Source: Ulvibacterium sp. (GTDB lineage: Bacteria; Bacteroidota; Bacteroidia; Flavobacteriales; Flavobacteriaceae). From it: a stretch of 64,000 nt of DNA. The DNA lies in assembly GCF_028285715.1 (NCBI RefSeq), contig NZ_JANQOO010000021.1, positions 1-64,000 on the forward strand, in the 5' to 3' direction. A program made the position numbers and the translations under genes. Shown here one piece after another: positions 9,401 through 17,546 of the stretch. The notes below the pieces were generated by a model. That model did not search any database. It was not told the origin of the DNA and saw nothing but the letters and a program-made list of their open reading frames with translations. Each line of letters starts with the position of its first letter. Within the stretch, counting starts at the first letter, position 1.

Positions 9401-10064
9401 CGCTACTGGGTTTTGTGGGAATAGGTTTAAAATTAAGGTCTTTGGTCGCTTTTCGGACTTTTTCCGTAAAATCTTTGCCGGGATCGGTTTTTTGGGTACG
9501 ATATCCATCATCTTTTTCCAGCCACAGGGGATGTCCCTCAAAAAGCCTGTATTCATAATGTCCGATTACATAATCAATATCATATTTCCCTTTTAAATAT
9601 CGAACCAACCAAATGTTTGATTTTAGTTGCGCCTTGGTTAAAGGCAGGTCTTTGGACCCCCCTATATTTTCTATCCCTATGGCGCAATGGTTAAGTCCTA
9701 TAACGTGCCTGGCCATAGTGGTTTCTGGCATCAAGCGATATATGGTACCATCGCGGTCCACCATGAATTGTGAGGATACATTGAGTCCACTTACCGAGGT
9801 GATGTCCGGTCGCCAATCGGGAAGTGTGGCCTTGTTGAATGCTTCGAAGGATTTTTCAAAAGTAGGGATGACCGTCCAATGCATTACGATCATTTTTGGG
9901 CGTATTATGGGTTCTTCCTGCTCTAAGCCGTAACGATTGGATAGGTATTCCAAGGTCAATGCTTTGCGCTCATCATCAAAAACAATGGGCTTGTCCACAA
10001 TCTCCCTTGAAACCGAACAGGAAGTTAACAAAAGTACAACAAGGATTCCTGACATTAGTCTCAT
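9390..10064 (-). CDS. N-acetylmuramoyl-L-alanine amidase (Amidase_2) lipoprotein
   Basis: A 224-residue lipoprotein (LLLTSC, Cys16). The Amidase_2/PGRP fold is recognised from strand RPKMIVMHWT (His62), the central VGHY-like segment YVIGHYEY (His169) and KTDPGKDF (Asp194), which together supply the zinc ligands. CAIGIEN matches the conserved core strand. Such enzymes cut the bond between muramic acid and the stem peptide, in recycling or division. The lipid anchor puts it in the periplasm. It overlaps the M14 peptidase downstream by 11 bases and follows a 3D-domain lipoprotein gene by 11 bp, so the three genes probably form a cell-wall operon. Confidence 0.88.
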   Translation of the reverse strand: MRLMSGILVVLLLTSCSVSREIVDKPIVFDDERKALTLEYLSNRYGLEQEEPIIRPKMIVMHWTVIPTFEKSFEAFNKATLPDWRPDITSVSGLNVSSQFMVDRDGTIYRLMPETTMARHVIGLNHCAIGIENIGGSKDLPLTKAQLKSNIWLVRYLKGKYDIDYVIGHYEYRLFEGHPLWLEKDDGYRTQKTDPGKDFTEKVRKATKDLNFKPIPTKPSSDAN

Positions 10065-10075
10065 TTTCTTTGAAT

Positions 10076-10540
10076 TTATTCGTTTTTTATACTATCCATT
10101 TTCTCTAGGCCATAGGTAATCCGTACTTTTTGCCTGCCCCATTCCTTGGCCTTTTTATAATCCTCCCCCATATAGATATCGATTCGTTTTTTCCACCTTT
10201 TATGCATTTTATCCATAACATAAAAGGTATCCGCAAAACCCTGAATTTGAACAGGTGTATTGTGTTTTAGACCCATATCCAGTAAATCCCTTGAAATGGC
10301 AATGGCCTTTTTCCCAGGTTCAAGGGTGTCTCCCCAGGCCGTAATGGAAGGGTCGCCTAATGTTTGGGAGGGAAGTGAGTTGTATGCCGTAGCCGTAACT
10401 TCCAAAGGTATCCAATCATACTTTTTCTCCACCGACGGTTGGCTACAGGAATGTAAGATCACGGTAAAAATCCCCAACCATAGTATTTGGGAAGCGCTGT
10501 AGTTGGCAACGGGTCCTTTAATTGATATTTTTAGGGTCAA
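10076..10540 (-). CDS. 3D domain lipoprotein (possible peptidoglycan-acting)
   Basis: A 154-residue protein. The 3D domain is clear: VTATAYNS early, and the triple-Asp signature in FADTFYVMDKMHKRWKKRID, with Asp in DTF, MDK and RID. The fold is shared with MltA-type lytic transglycosylases and resuscitation factors. No ATG is in frame; the only sensible start is the TTG at 10540, because an in-frame TGA lies a few codons upstream. That start gives a hydrophobic segment ending VILHSC, consistent with a lipoprotein. It is first in the run 3D protein, amidase, M14 peptidase. The TTG start is the least certain part. Confidence 0.75.
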   Translation of the reverse strand: MTLKISIKGPVANYSASQILWLGIFTVILHSCSQPSVEKKYDWIPLEVTATAYNSLPSQTLGDPSITAWGDTLEPGKKAIAISRDLLDMGLKHNTPVQIQGFADTFYVMDKMHKRWKKRIDIYMGEDYKKAKEWGRQKVRITYGLEKMDSIKNE

Positions 10541-10781
10541 CTTTTCTCTTTTTCAAGTTTTTTTTCATTTCATTGGGCAAAGGGATAAATTTTTAGGGCT
10601 TTCCTTATAGCAAATTCTTAAGGGAATCGCTTCTTGGATACCGAGTTCCAATTCGGTCACAACTGGCCCATTACTATTTATTAGGGGCCACTTTTTTGTT
10701 CTAGGAATACTATGGATTTAGAAAAACAAAATGGAATATAAGGATACCGAAACTTATGCCAAAATAATTTTTTGCTTTTCG

Positions 10782-10789
10782 TAATTTTG
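10782..10789 (+). promoter_or_regulatory. -7 box (TAATTTTG) just before the DUF2452 gene
   Basis: TAATTTTG matches the Bacteroidota -7 consensus TAnnTTTG. It ends only six bases before the ATG at 10796, so a transcript would start at or within a base or two of the start codon and be leaderless. No convincing -33 TTTG was found at the usual spacing. Confidence 0.45.
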
Positions 10790-10795
10790 ACGTCT

Positions 10796-11197
10796 ATGAA
10801 AAAAGAGAAAAAACCGGACGCCGTAGTTTTTGACGACAAAACCGAGGAGTATCATTCCAAACTATTACCCTATGCCAGTGGGGTCAGTGCGCCTAGAATA
10901 ACACCTCCGGATGTCACAAGTTGGAAAAATACCAATATTGTTACGGCCAACCATCAGTTTAAATCAAGGTATGATTCCATAAAGGAAGCCTATCAAAAAC
11001 TGATGGAACAATACGAGTACAATAATTTGGTATACAATGCCAAATTCAATTTTGAACCCATTACGGGAGAAACCTACTATCTCTATAAAGCAAAGGACGA
11101 AAGTACCTTTTTGTCCCTAATATCCCCGGATGAGTGTAGTTTTAGTCATTTAGGCAGTTTCAGATTGGGGCCGGACAAAATGTGGGAAAAACTATGA
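10796..11197 (+). CDS. DUF2452 domain protein
   Basis: 133 residues from the ATG at 10796 (MKKEKKPDAVVFDDKTEEYH). An upstream ATG at 10772 would place the -7 box inside the coding region, so it is not chosen. The middle (ITPPDVTSWKNTNIVTANHQ, then FKSRYDSIKEAYQKLMEQ) and the end (FLSLISPDECSFSHLGSFRL) match the small conserved family DUF2452, present in Bacteroidota and some other bacteria. Its function is unknown. It has no signal peptide or membrane segment and should be cytoplasmic. The stop overlaps the convergent pirin stop by six bases. Confidence 0.75.
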   Translation: MKKEKKPDAVVFDDKTEEYHSKLLPYASGVSAPRITPPDVTSWKNTNIVTANHQFKSRYDSIKEAYQKLMEQYEYNNLVYNAKFNFEPITGETYYLYKAKDESTFLSLISPDECSFSHLGSFRLGPDKMWEKL

Positions 11198-12067
11198 TCC
11201 TGGAAGAGGTACATAGGTCTTGTCATTAGGCATCATCGGAAAGGTTTTTTGGGCCCAATCGGTTTTTGCCTTTTCAATCCTTTCCTTGTTGGAGGAAACA
11301 AAATTCCAGTAGATATGACGTTCTTCCGGGAAGGGTTCGCCGCCGAACAACAATAGGTGGGTGTTGGGCTTAAGGTTTATTTTACAAGTATCCTCCACTT
11401 TGGAAACTACTATATTGCCTTTAGCTATGGTTTCACCACAGGCCTCGATGCTCCCCTCCACGATACAAATGCCGACCTCGCCCCGTACCTTATCCTTAAT
11501 ATCCAAAAAATAGTTGTCCGTTGTGGTAATTTCAATCATAAATAGCGGGGAATGTACTGGAACTGGGGACTTTTGTCCATACCCTTCTCCAGCTACTAAT
11601 TTGAATGATGCCGAACCTTCCGTCCACTTTGGGATTTCGCTCGGACCAATATGATGGAATTCAGGGTTTGTTTCTTCCAACCCTTTAGGCAGGGCTACCC
11701 AAATCTGATATCCATGGGCCTTGGAAATCTTTCCGTTTCTCAAGTTTTCTGGAGTCCTTTCCGTATGCGAAACGCCTTTACCGGCCACCATCCAATTTAC
11801 CGATCCAGGTTGAATGCGCTGTTGGGTTCCCAAGCTATCCGCATGCATAATTTCACCTTCCAGGAGATAGGTCAAGGTAGAAAGGCCAATATGGGGATGT
11901 TGATCCACATCCATATATTTCTTAGGCCCTACTTGCGTAGGCCCCATATGGTCTATAAAAATGAAAGGTCCTATCATGCGCTTTTTACGAAAGGGAATTA
12001 ATCTACCTACCAGAAAATCCCCGATATCACGACTTCTTTCCTCAATGACCAATCCAATATTTGACAT
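11192..12067 (-). CDS. Pirin family protein
   Basis: A 291-residue bicupin. The N-terminal cupin carries the pirin metal-site residues: HPHIGLST (two His), then IMHADSLG, and WMVAGKGVSHTERTPE with the last His and Glu. The FIFIDHMGP strand typical of pirins precedes them. The C-terminal cupin (GEPFPEERHIYWNFVSSN) is intact. Bacterial pirins include quercetin-dioxygenase-like enzymes and redox-sensing regulators of central metabolism; which applies here is unknown. It sits 14 bp downstream of a D-2-hydroxyacid dehydrogenase gene on the same strand, so the two are likely co-transcribed. Confidence 0.88.
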   Translation of the reverse strand: MSNIGLVIEERSRDIGDFLVGRLIPFRKKRMIGPFIFIDHMGPTQVGPKKYMDVDQHPHIGLSTLTYLLEGEIMHADSLGTQQRIQPGSVNWMVAGKGVSHTERTPENLRNGKISKAHGYQIWVALPKGLEETNPEFHHIGPSEIPKWTEGSASFKLVAGEGYGQKSPVPVHSPLFMIEITTTDNYFLDIKDKVRGEVGICIVEGSIEACGETIAKGNIVVSKVEDTCKINLKPNTHLLLFGGEPFPEERHIYWNFVSSNKERIEKAKTDWAQKTFPMMPNDKTYVPLPGS

Positions 12068-12081
12068 AACTATAGGTGTTT

Positions 12082-13041
12082 TTATGTGACCTGGTATGGG
12101 ATTTTCTCTCCTTTATGCAAGGCAATAATATTCTCGGCGGCATACACCGACATTCGATTCCTGGCCGTAACCGTGGCAGACCCAATATGGGGAGTCACAG
12201 CAACATTTTCCATATCCAACAAAGGGTTAAGGGGATCCATAGGTTCCGGGTCGGTAACATCCAAACCAGCTCCCCATATTTCCATATTCTTTAAGGCCTG
12301 TATTAAATCGGCTTCATTGTGAACGGCACCCCGAGCCGTATTCAAAAAAATTGCACTTGTCTTCATACGCTCAAATGCCCTTCTATTAAACATATTTTTG
12401 GTTTCATCGGTCAAGGCACAATGCACCGAAATTACATCACTCTCCAAGAGTAATTCATCAAAGCTTACCTTTTTGGCATTCAATTCATTTTCGGCTTGTT
12501 GATTTCTAGTCCGATTGCAGTAGAAGACTTTCATTTGATAGGCGCCTTGGCATCGCTTGGCAAATTCCAGACCAATAGTTCCCAAACCGAATATACCCAA
12601 GGTCCTGTTTTTAAGTTCTATGCCCAAATGGGCTTGGGGTCTAAAATGTTGCCATTCCCTTTTGGCGATCGTTTTGTGCATAAAAAACATTTTTCGCGAA
12701 ACCACCAATAATAATCCAAAGGCGATATCGGCCGTGGCATCGGTCATGGCATTGGGTGCATTTGCTATGGGAATGCCGTAATGTATGGCCGCTTCCACAT
12801 CTATATTATCATATCCCACTGCATATTGGGAAATAATTTGTAGATGTTGGTTATCCCGCAAAAAATCCGAATCGATTATGTAATTGCTGGTCGTTAATAG
12901 CGCATCATACTTTTTTGCCTCCGCATTCAATGTATTCTGGGTCATGGGAAGATCCTTAGCCCATTTTACAACTTCCAGACCCGCTTCCTTCATTTGGTCT
13001 ATACCTATATCGGGAATGTTAAGACAAACCAGTACCTTCAT
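12082..13041 (-). CDS. D-2-hydroxyacid dehydrogenase (NAD-dependent)
   Basis: 319 residues from the ATG at 13041 (MKVLVCLNIPDIGIDQ). A longer frame reaching 13188 has no sensible N-terminus and would overlap the divergent promoter. The NAD-binding motif GLGTIGLEFAKR, the arginine motif NTARGAVHNEADL, and the Glu/His pair in DVTDPEPMDP and VTPHIGSAT complete the catalytic triad (Arg, Glu, His). Closest by eye to glyoxylate/hydroxypyruvate reductases. It is followed by pirin. A second, more GhrA-like paralogue is encoded at 21772-22701. Confidence 0.85.
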   Translation of the reverse strand: MKVLVCLNIPDIGIDQMKEAGLEVVKWAKDLPMTQNTLNAEAKKYDALLTTSNYIIDSDFLRDNQHLQIISQYAVGYDNIDVEAAIHYGIPIANAPNAMTDATADIAFGLLLVVSRKMFFMHKTIAKREWQHFRPQAHLGIELKNRTLGIFGLGTIGLEFAKRCQGAYQMKVFYCNRTRNQQAENELNAKKVSFDELLLESDVISVHCALTDETKNMFNRRAFERMKTSAIFLNTARGAVHNEADLIQALKNMEIWGAGLDVTDPEPMDPLNPLLDMENVAVTPHIGSATVTARNRMSVYAAENIIALHKGEKIPYQVT

Positions 13042-13123
13042 AATCACAGACAAATTTCCTACCCACAATTTATAAAATAAGATAGAACTAATTGTTATAT
13101 TCGATTCACTTAATATCGCAAAG

Positions 13124-14452
13124 ATGAAATGGATTAAACGCGCATTGGCATTGATACTTGTACTCCTCGTTATTGGAGTATGGCTCAACTACCCTAAACT
13201 CAATATCATTTCCGGTTACGCCTCTAAAAATATGGCTTCTACATTGGCTATTGCCCAACGTAGCGAAGCTTCCGTTGTCCTCAATGACAACAACGTGCCT
13301 TTGATAAAACTGGCTGATGTTACCGTGGAAGAAAACTCCGCAACAGCTACAGTTTTCGGTCTTATGCCAAGAAAGACCGTTTGCCGGCCCGGACTGGGTT
13401 GTACATTGGTAAATGACGCGTATAACGATGATTTTAACCTGCCTGGACCACGGCGTTCCTTTACCCGGGATACCATCCCTTTCCCATTTGGAAATGGCGC
13501 TGCCAAGGATACATTGTTCCAGGAAGTGGATTACCAGGTTTTGGAACATGCGCTTCACAATGCCTTTGCCAATCCCGATGTACAAAAAACACGCTCCGTA
13601 CTTGTGGTCTACAAAAACCACATCATTGCTGAACGCTACACGGACGGGTTCACAAAGGATACCCCTATTTTGGGATGGTCCATGACCAAGAGCGTTTTGG
13701 CCACTTTATTCGGTATCCTTGAATTTGAGGGTAAAATCGATTTGGGTAAGACCGGGATGGTGAAGGCCTGGGAAAACGATGCACGTAAAGAAATTACGCT
13801 TAACCATTTATTGCGTATGCAAAGTGGACTGGAATGGGACGAAGACTATTCAGGAATCTCGGACGTTACCAAAATGCTCTTTTTAGCTACGGATATGACC
13901 GAGGTGCAGGCCGAAAAGAAAGCCTTGGCGAAACCTACCGAAATTTGGAATTATTCTTCGGGAACATCCAATCTACTTTCCGGAATTCTTAGAGATCAGT
14001 TCAATACCTACCAGGATTACATAAACTTTCCCTATTCGGCTTTGATCGATAGAATCGGAATGCATTCCATGTTAATCGAGACCGATATGGCGGGGAACTT
14101 TGTGGGATCGTCCTATGCCTGGGCCAATACCCGTGATTGGGCCAAATTTGGGTTACTTTACCTAAACAACGGAAATTGGAATGGGGAACAATTGTTCGAT
14201 CAGTCTTGGGTAGATTATGTAACCGAACCCACAGATCTGTCGGATGGTACTTATGGAGGGCATTTTTGGTTGAATGCACATGGCAAATATCCGGATGCTC
14301 CAAAGGACCTGTATTCTGCCAATGGCTATCAAGGTCAGCGTGTCTTTATTATTCCCTCAAAGGATTTGGTCATTGTGAGAACAGGATTGGCCGAAGCCCC
14401 GGAATTTGATTTTAATGGATTTTTGAAGGATGTTCTCCAGGCCATTCCCTAA
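13124..14452 (+). CDS. Membrane-anchored serine hydrolase (class C beta-lactamase fold, NylB-like)
   Basis: 442 residues. One N-terminal membrane segment (residues 6-22, rich in Leu and Val) anchors an extracytoplasmic domain. The nucleophile motif is GWSMTKS, with Ser186 and Lys189 (SxxK). The second motif is WNYSSGTSNL (the Tyr). In place of a KTG box there is GYQGQRVF, as seen in 6-aminohexanoate-dimer hydrolase (NylB)-like enzymes. Residues 25-110 form an extra N-terminal region. The likely activity is hydrolysis of an amide or ester; antibiotic resistance is not implied. The stop overlaps the convergent LbH gene stop by four bases. Confidence 0.8.
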   Translation: MKWIKRALALILVLLVIGVWLNYPKLNIISGYASKNMASTLAIAQRSEASVVLNDNNVPLIKLADVTVEENSATATVFGLMPRKTVCRPGLGCTLVNDAYNDDFNLPGPRRSFTRDTIPFPFGNGAAKDTLFQEVDYQVLEHALHNAFANPDVQKTRSVLVVYKNHIIAERYTDGFTKDTPILGWSMTKSVLATLFGILEFEGKIDLGKTGMVKAWENDARKEITLNHLLRMQSGLEWDEDYSGISDVTKMLFLATDMTEVQAEKKALAKPTEIWNYSSGTSNLLSGILRDQFNTYQDYINFPYSALIDRIGMHSMLIETDMAGNFVGSSYAWANTRDWAKFGLLYLNNGNWNGEQLFDQSWVDYVTEPTDLSDGTYGGHFWLNAHGKYPDAPKDLYSANGYQGQRVFIIPSKDLVIVRTGLAEAPEFDFNGFLKDVLQAIP

Positions 14453-15075
14453 GTAGATGCCTTTAATTGGTCTACATGCTGCAATCTTCCCACTACCGAG
14501 CCCGGGGTCAATAGGGTGCCCGGATTCAATACCGCATTAGCCCCTACCCTACCGTAATCCCCGATTAAGGAACCGAATTTGGTTATTCCAGTGTCCACAA
14601 TGGCATCGTCCAATACTACACGTATAGTCCTATTTTTATATTCATTAAAATGATTGGCCAAAACGGAGCCTGCTTCCAGATTTACATCATTTCCAATAAT
14701 TGAATTTCCCACATAATTTAAATGCGCAATGCGCGACTTGGAAAAAATAATACTTTGTTTTATCTCACAATTGGCCCCAATACCCACATCCGAGCACAGA
14801 TAAACCCCATTTCTAAAATACGAGCCTGCCTTCACCGTACAATCTTTTCCGATAATTGCAGGCTTCTTAAAGGTTACCCCATTTTCAACATAGGCAGATT
14901 TATGGACGGCCACCTCATCGGTGAAGTTGTATTCCTCCTTAGAAAGTGCCCCAAGCATATTCCTAAGTATATCATCTAGTTTTTCAATAATATGCCATGG
15001 GCTTTCGTGCTTTGCAATATGGGGGAATTCCCTATAAAATTGGGGAATGAAAGCGCATATGTCCATTTTATCCAT
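14449..15075 (-). CDS. Left-handed beta-helix sugar-phosphate transferase-like protein
   Basis: 208 residues. Hexapeptide-type turns run from about residue 60 to the end (VHKSAYVENGVTF, KAGSYFRNGVYLCSDVGIGA, IIGNDVNLEAGSVLANHFNE), the left-handed beta-helix of LpxA/GlmU-like transferases. The layout resembles the C-terminal half of UDP-GlcNAc diphosphorylase/GlmU-like proteins, but no N-terminal nucleotidyltransferase domain is attached. The first 50 residues are helical. The donor and acceptor are unknown, and it could be a sugar acetyltransferase. Upstream (15076-15432) holds only noncoding sequence. Confidence 0.75.
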   Translation of the reverse strand: MDKMDICAFIPQFYREFPHIAKHESPWHIIEKLDDILRNMLGALSKEEYNFTDEVAVHKSAYVENGVTFKKPAIIGKDCTVKAGSYFRNGVYLCSDVGIGANCEIKQSIIFSKSRIAHLNYVGNSIIGNDVNLEAGSVLANHFNEYKNRTIRVVLDDAIVDTGITKFGSLIGDYGRVGANAVLNPGTLLTPGSVVGRLQHVDQLKAST

Positions 15076-15252
15076 AAATATAAGGGTCTATTTAAAAGTG
15101 CTTTTACGGGCCATATATCAAAAAGTGCCACTTACACCACAAATCTCCCTCATCACACAACAATAATTTCCAACAGGCAGATGTTGGTCGTATGTTTACA
15201 GTGTAATTAAAAACAAGGAGTTAATTTTTTCATTTTCATATAGTGTTCTCGT

Positions 15253-15286
15253 AAAAGAGCCTTGATCGTAAAGACAGGGCTCTTTT
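15253..15286 (-). terminator. Intrinsic terminator downstream of menB
   Basis: AAAAGAGCC and GGCTCTTTT form a 9-bp stem around a 16-base loop. T-rich tracts lie on both sides, so it could work in either direction. The nearest gene reading into it is menB, whose stop is about 150 bases away. Confidence 0.7.
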
Positions 15287-15360
15287 TAGTTCTCTTCCTA
15301 TCCCAAGGAAACGCTCTCCCATCCGTTCTTTCGTTAAATCTTGAACCTGAAACTTAAATT

Positions 15361-15402
15361 CCAAATCCCAAATCCCAAATATCAAATACCAAATTCCAAA
15401 AC
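15361..15402. repeat. Imperfect heptamer tandem repeat (CCAAATN)
   Basis: Six consecutive 7-base units read CCAAATC, CCAAATC, CCAAATA, TCAAATA, CCAAATT, CCAAAAC, between the terminator and the menB stop. Related but irregular CAAATCACAA-type sequence also occurs at about 19995-20020. No coding or structural role is visible. Confidence 0.7.
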
Positions 15403-15432
15403 CTTAAACTTGAGACCTCAGACCTGAAGCCC

Positions 15433-16275
15433 CTAGGGAATCCAATTGTTTTTTCCAAAGTTGGGTTTTCGTTTCTCCAAAAAGGCATCCCTGCCCTCTT
15501 TGGCCTCATCGGTCATATAGGCGAGTCGTGTCGCTTCCCCGGCAAAGACCTGTTGTCCTACCATGCCGTCGTCCGTAAGGTTCATGGCAAACTTCAACAT
15601 CTTTATGGAAGTGGGAGATTTTTCCAAAATTTCCTGTGCCCATTCATAGGCCGTATCTTCCAATTCCTCATGGGGAACCACCGCATTTACCATACCCATT
15701 TCATAAGCGGCCTGCGCGGTATAGCTGCGGCCCAAAAAGAAAATTTCCCGGGCTTTCTTTTGCCCCACCATTTTGGCCAGATAAGCAGAACCGTAACCCC
15801 CATCAAAACTGGTGACATCTGCATCTGTCTGTTTAAAAAGGGCATGTTCCTTACTGGCCAGGGTAAGATCGCACACCACATGAAGACTATGACCGCCACC
15901 TACGGCCCAACCTGGGACCACGGCAATAACCACTTTGGGCATAAAACGAATCAACCGCTGCACTTCCAAAATATTTAGGCGGTGCATGCCATCATCGCCT
16001 ACATAGCCCTGATGTCCCCTTGCCTTTTGGTCTCCTCCACTACAAAAGGAATAGACCCCATCCTTGGTTGAAGGGCCTTCTGCGGAAAGGAGTACCACCC
16101 CAATGGAAGTATCTTCCTGGGCATCATAAAAGGCTTCATATAGCTCGCTCGTGGTCCTTGGACGAAAGGCATTGCGCACATTGGGACGGTTAAAGGCGAT
16201 ACGTGCCACCCCATCCGATTTCTTATACGTGATATCCTCAAATTCCTTGACTGTTTTCCAGTTAGGTGTTTTCAT
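15433..16275 (-). CDS. menB: 1,4-dihydroxy-2-naphthoyl-CoA synthase
   Basis: A 280-residue crotonase-fold enzyme of menaquinone biosynthesis that closes the naphthoate ring of o-succinylbenzoyl-CoA. The oxyanion-hole segments are FCSGGDQKARG (about 78-87) and PGWAVGGGHSL (121-131). The MenB-specific catalytic loop TDADVTSFDGGYGSAYLAK (150-168) with its Asp is present. The end PNFGKNNWIP is also typical of MenB. Length matches the family. No other men gene is adjacent. A respiratory menaquinone fits a flavobacterium. Confidence 0.95.
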   Translation of the reverse strand: MKTPNWKTVKEFEDITYKKSDGVARIAFNRPNVRNAFRPRTTSELYEAFYDAQEDTSIGVVLLSAEGPSTKDGVYSFCSGGDQKARGHQGYVGDDGMHRLNILEVQRLIRFMPKVVIAVVPGWAVGGGHSLHVVCDLTLASKEHALFKQTDADVTSFDGGYGSAYLAKMVGQKKAREIFFLGRSYTAQAAYEMGMVNAVVPHEELEDTAYEWAQEILEKSPTSIKMLKFAMNLTDDGMVGQQVFAGEATRLAYMTDEAKEGRDAFLEKRKPNFGKNNWIP

Positions 16276-16617
16276 ACTCCGACTTTTTACTACTGCAAAA
16301 TACGGGATTTTTAAGTATCCTAGAAGCTAGGTGGGTCACCATTTGCCAAAGAAAAGCCTTGGGCCAATATGAATACTTACCGATAGCGATTTATTGCTTT
16401 TGTGGTAGTTCTACTGTACTCCACTCAAAATGTTTGGCTTTTTTGCAAAAGCATAACAAAGATATTGGGAATTAGGGCTTTATCCTGTTTACCTTAAGTA
16501 ATCCAAATGATTTCAATCAATTAAGCCATTGATTCAAAAAATTCAATACCATTGGTTTTAGGGAAGTATAAAAACAAACTTTATATTAGAGGTAGGTCTT
16601 AGTACAAACAATCCGTG
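16276..16617. other. Noncoding stretch upstream of menB and the DUF6090 locus
   Basis: I find no supported gene here. A short hairpin (GCTTTT, TTGC, AAAAGC) lies near 16437-16452. The sequence is AT-rich and must contain the divergent promoters of menB (minus) and of the DUF6090 region (plus), but no TAnnTTTG box stood out. Confidence 0.5.
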
Positions 16618-16710
16618 ATGCTAAAATTCTTCCAGGACCGAACGTATAGAAAATGTCTGGCAGACATTTTTAGTGAAGGGGCCAGCCCGAAGCGTTGGAA
16701 TTATAAATAA
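16618..16710 (+). CDS. Possible 30-residue leader ORF before the DUF6090 gene
   Basis: An ATG at 16618 opens a 31-codon frame that begins MLKFF and ends RWNYK, stopping six bases before the DUF6090 start. The downstream protein also begins MLKFF. The frame contains a 21-bp palindrome, described separately. It may be a leader peptide, a decayed copy of a DUF6090 start, or chance. Confidence 0.3.
   Translation: MLKFFQDRTYRKCLADIFSEGASPKRWNYK
16650..16670. repeat. 21-bp palindrome before the DUF6090 gene
   Basis: AAAATGTCTG, one G, then CAGACATTTT: two perfect 10-bp arms around a single base, followed by one T. It could be an operator or an mRNA hairpin. A terminator is unlikely because the T run after the stem is short and it sits in front of a gene. 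Confidence 0.7.
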
Positions 16711-16716
16711 ACAGGT

Positions 16717-17475
16717 ATGTTAAAGTTCTTTAGACACGTTAGAAAACAATTACTTACCGAAAAAAAATTCAGTAAGTATCTGCTCTATGCCATAGGGGAA
16801 ATCGTTTTGGTGGTCATTGGTATTTTAATAGCATTGCAATTAAACAACTACAGTGAGTATAAAAAAGAGCGTGAAAAAGAAATTACACTTTTGGTAAACC
16901 TTTCCAACGAAATAGGATTGGACATTCTACAAATAGATAACAATACCCGACTTTCCCAGGAACGCCTAAGCAGGTTGGATAGTACTTTACAACTATTACA
17001 ACAAACCGATACTATTGACAAATCGAGTTTTATCCTGGAATCCTTCGAGTTTGTTGTGGATCAGTATTTTAAAAGCAATAGCGGAATCTTTGATGAAGCG
17101 GTTTCCTCGGGTAAAATGACTTATGTGCAAAATGAAGGTTTACGACAAAGTATTTTTGACTATTACCGCAACGCCAAGGAAAGTGATACTGACGGCACAA
17201 CCCGGCAAATAACTGATGAATCCATCACCCCTCTTTTTATAGAAACCCTTTTTATGAATCACGAAGGATTTTCATCATTGGGGCTCAATGTCCAAAACAT
17301 TTCCGACTTACAAAGTATCGATTTGGAAGTACTCAAGACCAATAGGGATTTCTGGAAAATGGTGCTGCTAAAGTTTGGTAGTAATCGTGAACAGATGGCA
17401 CGATGGGAACAAATCAGAATACAGGCCCTGGAGGTAAAGGAGGAAATAGGCAAAGAACTGAAGAACCTGGATTAA
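16717..17475 (+). CDS. DUF6090 family membrane protein
   Basis: 252 residues. The N-terminus has the family hallmark: basic helix MLKFFRHVRKQLLTEKKFSK, then YLLYAIGEIVLVVIGILIAL as one membrane segment (about 23-42), then LNNYSEYKKEREKE leading into a long charged, probably coiled-coil region. These proteins are abundant and often multi-copy in Flavobacteriia; their function is unknown. Most of the chain should lie on one side of the inner membrane. A possible leader ORF and a strong palindrome precede the start. Confidence 0.85.
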   Translation: MLKFFRHVRKQLLTEKKFSKYLLYAIGEIVLVVIGILIALQLNNYSEYKKEREKEITLLVNLSNEIGLDILQIDNNTRLSQERLSRLDSTLQLLQQTDTIDKSSFILESFEFVVDQYFKSNSGIFDEAVSSGKMTYVQNEGLRQSIFDYYRNAKESDTDGTTRQITDESITPLFIETLFMNHEGFSSLGLNVQNISDLQSIDLEVLKTNRDFWKMVLLKFGSNREQMARWEQIRIQALEVKEEIGKELKNLD

Positions 17476-17546
17476 GGACTAGCTACTCCCCTAATTTTAG
17501 TTCTTTTTGAAACAAGGGTTTCACCAATTTCCCGTATTTTCATTCT

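Noticed and set aside
13106-13621. 171-codon minus-strand ORF
   Set aside because: It lies opposite the beta-lactamase-fold gene, which has all its motifs.
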